Assembly: GCA_020347585.1 (NCBI GenBank)
Contig: CP070733.1
Span: forward strand, 459,332 to 474,591
Reading direction: 5' to 3'
From: Pseudomonadota bacterium
Lineage (GTDB): Bacteria; Pseudomonadota; Gammaproteobacteria; CAMYNG01
DNA length: 15,260 bases
The notes under the pieces are model-generated. The model was not told where the DNA came from and searched no databases. It was given only the letters and a program-made list of their open reading frames with translations. How positions within the stretch are numbered: the first letter of the stretch is position 1; every line of letters begins with the position of its first letter. The translations under genes and the position numbers were made by a program. Shown here piece after piece: positions 13,677 through 15,260 of the stretch.

Positions 13677-14738
13677 ATGAGTAACGATCTCACCAGCGAA
13701 CTGCAGCAACAGATCAGCGAGGCGTATGCGCAAGGCACGCCGCTGCAAATCGCCGGCGCCGGCACCAAGGCGTTTTACGGGCGCACGCCGCACGGCGAGC
13801 CACTGTCGCGAGGCGCACACCGAGGGCGCAACAAATATAGTCCGAACGAACACGTGAATTCAGCGCCTAGTTGCACACCGCTGGCGGAGATCGAGGCCGA
13901 ACTTGCCACGCACAACCAGATGCTGGCGTTCGAGCCACCACATTTCGGCGCCGGCGCCACCCTGGGTGGCACAGTTGCCTGCGGATTTTCTGGACCGCGC
14001 CGACCGTACGCGGGCGCCGCACGGGATTTCGTGCTGGGCACAAAGATCCTCAACGGTAAGGGCGAGTTGCTACGCTTCGGCGGCGAGGTGATGAAAAACG
14101 TCGCCGGCTACGATGTGGCACGGTTGATGACCGGCGCCATGGGGGCACTGGGAGTGCTGCTCGAAGTCTCTCTAAAGGTGCTACCGCGCCCCGCGGTCGA
14201 AGTAACGCTGCGCAAGGACCTCGACGAGTCCCGCGCCCTCAAGGCGATGAATCGCTGGTCGGGCCTGCCGCTGCCGCTGTCAGCCGCGGCCTGTGACGGC
14301 GAACACATGTTCATCCGCTTGTCCGGAAGCACGAAAGGAGTCAAGGCCGCGGGGCAAAAGATCGGTGGCGACGTGCTCGCAGAGGACGAACAGATCTGGG
14401 AACGCCTGCGCGAACATCGTCACGGCTTTTTCGAGTCTGCGACACCGCTGTGGCGCGTGTCGGTCGCACCCGGCACGGCGCCGCTGGCACTGCGCGGCAA
14501 ATCACTGCTCGAGTGGAACGGCGCCCTGCGCTGGCTCAAGAGCACCGACGATGCGACTAGCATGCGTACACTAGTCGAACGCCACGGTGGCCATGCAACG
14601 CTGTTTCGCGGCGGCGATCGTGACGGGCAGGTATTTCATCCGCTGCCACCCGGGCTTATGCAGATCCACGAAAACCTCAAGCGTGCCTTCGATCCGGCGT
14701 GCATTCTGAATCCGGGGCGCTGGTACACCCAACTCTAA
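13677..14738 (+). CDS. glcE: Glycolate oxidase subunit GlcE, with a diverged patch in the FAD domain
   Basis: A 353-residue second flavin subunit of glycolate oxidase, close to E. coli GlcE (350). Well-conserved parts are QGTPLQIAGAGTKAFYGR, FEPPHFGAGATLGGT, GFSGPRRPYAGAARDFVLG, FGGEVMKNVAGYDVARLM, LEVSLKVLPRP, GALRWLKST, GGHATLFRGG and the final FDPACILNPGRWY. The patch from residue 50 to 67 (GRNKYSPNEHVNSAPSCT) departs from the family pattern recalled as GIVSYDPTELVITARVGT, losing the TARxGT motif that forms part of the flavin site. The frame is intact and I found no frameshift that restores the motif. The start is ATG 13677, preceded by AGGACC. No glcF follows, so the complex must be completed from elsewhere, if at all. 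Confidence 0.92.
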   Translation: MSNDLTSELQQQISEAYAQGTPLQIAGAGTKAFYGRTPHGEPLSRGAHRGRNKYSPNEHVNSAPSCTPLAEIEAELATHNQMLAFEPPHFGAGATLGGTVACGFSGPRRPYAGAARDFVLGTKILNGKGELLRFGGEVMKNVAGYDVARLMTGAMGALGVLLEVSLKVLPRPAVEVTLRKDLDESRALKAMNRWSGLPLPLSAAACDGEHMFIRLSGSTKGVKAAGQKIGGDVLAEDEQIWERLREHRHGFFESATPLWRVSVAPGTAPLALRGKSLLEWNGALRWLKSTDDATSMRTLVERHGGHATLFRGGDRDGQVFHPLPPGLMQIHENLKRAFDPACILNPGRWYTQL

Positions 14739-14760
14739 TTCCGATCGGGATCCGATGTGA

Positions 14761-14776
14761 CTGGGGTCGTGCCCAG
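14761..14776. terminator. Short hairpin between convergent glcE and FHA gene
   Basis: CTGGG (14761-14765) and CCCAG (14772-14776) form a 5-bp stem with a six-base loop, in the 51 bases between the convergent stop codons. There is no T-tract on either side, so termination activity is doubtful. Confidence 0.2.
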
Positions 14777-14789
14777 ATGGCGGGCAGCG

Positions 14790-15260
14790 CTACTGAACGT
14801 TGAAGTAAATCATGTGGGCATTGCTGACCGATGCTGACTTGCCTAAGCTGATAAATCCTGACCCAGCCAACGGTACTTCTTCCTGTTGCACGTAAACTTC
14901 CTTGCCGCCCTGGGGCTTGACGAAGGTGCCGTTGGTACTGTGATCGATAAGCACGAACTTGCCTTTGCGAAACAGGATGCGCGCATGCTTGCGCGATGCA
15001 AACTCGGAGTTCACCACCAGGTCGCACTCGCCGCTGCGCCCAAACACAAAGTCAGGGGAACGCGATGAGATTTCCTTAATGTTTTCGTTGTAGGCAAGAT
15101 ACAGATGCAGTTCGCGGTTGAACAGCGACATGATCCGCGATGTGCTGATCTCCTTGGTCTGTGAAAAGTCGGCGGTCTCCTCATCCTGCGCCACATCCCG
15201 CCCGGCGCGCACCGGCGCTACCGATGCGCTGATGAGATCGAGCAGGCGGTTGTCCATGCG
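14790..15260 (-). CDS. FHA-domain protein, C-terminal part (cut by window edge); possibly a class III nucleotide cyclase
   Basis: At least 156 residues of open frame ending at 14790; the frame stays open to the window edge, and the in-frame ATG at 15257 is probably internal. A forkhead-associated (phosphothreonine-binding) domain fills the C-terminal half: FVFGRSGECDLVV, SEFASRKHARI and LIDHSTNGTFV carry the family's Gly-Arg, Ser-x-x-His and Asn-Gly residues, followed by YVQQEEVPLAGSGFISLG. An acidic linker with DFSQTKEISTSR precedes it. This tail resembles the C-terminus of bacterial adenylate/guanylate cyclases that end in an FHA domain, but no cyclase sequence lies in the window, so the enzyme identity is an inference. 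It converges on glcE. Confidence 0.85.
   Translation of the reverse strand, partial: RMDNRLLDLISASVAPVRAGRDVAQDEETADFSQTKEISTSRIMSLFNRELHLYLAYNENIKEISSRSPDFVFGRSGECDLVVNSEFASRKHARILFRKGKFVLIDHSTNGTFVKPQGGKEVYVQQEEVPLAGSGFISLGKSASVSNAHMIYFNVQ

Noticed and set aside
13673..13684. Three-codon micro-frame ATG CAT GAG TAA overlapping the glcE start
   Set aside because: It arises from an ATGCATG overlap and nothing supports its translation.
13818..13880. Compensating frameshifts in glcE
   Set aside because: Reading the patch in the other two frames gives stops (TGA, TAG) and does not restore the conserved motif.
1..15260. CRISPR arrays, tRNA or rRNA genes, insertion sequences, prophage or toxin-antitoxin genes
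   Set aside because: No regularly spaced repeats, cloverleaf-like sequence, transposase motifs or small toxin-antitoxin pairs were seen; all sizeable stretches are accounted for by conserved genes.

Overview
The window is GC-rich, densely coding DNA that looks like a gammaproteobacterial chromosome. The best evidence is the block nnr-tsaE-amiB-mutL on the minus strand with queG divergent beside it, the same order as in Escherichia coli. All gene products resemble proteobacterial families, and there is no sign of phage, plasmid, insertion sequence, CRISPR or RNA genes. The genus cannot be named from this sequence. A second-type Lon and a cyclase-like FHA tail fit an environmental gammaproteobacterium better than an enteric one, but that is an inference.

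Layout. Minus strand, 3748 down to 1: nnr (NAD(P)H-hydrate repair), tsaE (tRNA t6A formation), an AT-rich gap of 189 bases, amiB (cell-wall amidase) and the first 78 codons of mutL (mismatch repair). Plus strand, 3768 to 10565: queG (queuosine synthesis), a small exported GlcG/HbpS-like protein overlapping queG by four bases, mobA-mobB (overlapping by 11 bases) and moeA for molybdenum cofactor, then a Lon-family protease with an unusual N-terminal domain. Minus strand, 11919 to 10578: hslR (Hsp15), a Nudix hydrolase and a thioredoxin. Plus strand, 12125 to 14738: glcD and glcE, the flavin subunits of glycolate oxidase, with no glcF after them. Minus strand, from the right edge: the C-terminal part of a protein ending in an FHA domain.

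Themes are tRNA modification and metabolite repair, molybdenum cofactor assembly, protein quality control (Lon, Hsp15 and thioredoxin lie close together) and glycolate oxidation. The longest stretch without a gene is about 205 bases.

Most of the window is ordinary core genome, and I found no convincing undescribed multi-gene system. The points most worth a second look are regulatory: a near-symmetric double -10 between the nnr and queG starts that would make both mRNAs leaderless; a 13-bp interrupted inverted repeat between hslR and glcD; a sigma-32-like promoter before lon; and the AT-rich island before amiB. Two protein-level points are the missing glcF and a diverged patch in GlcE.
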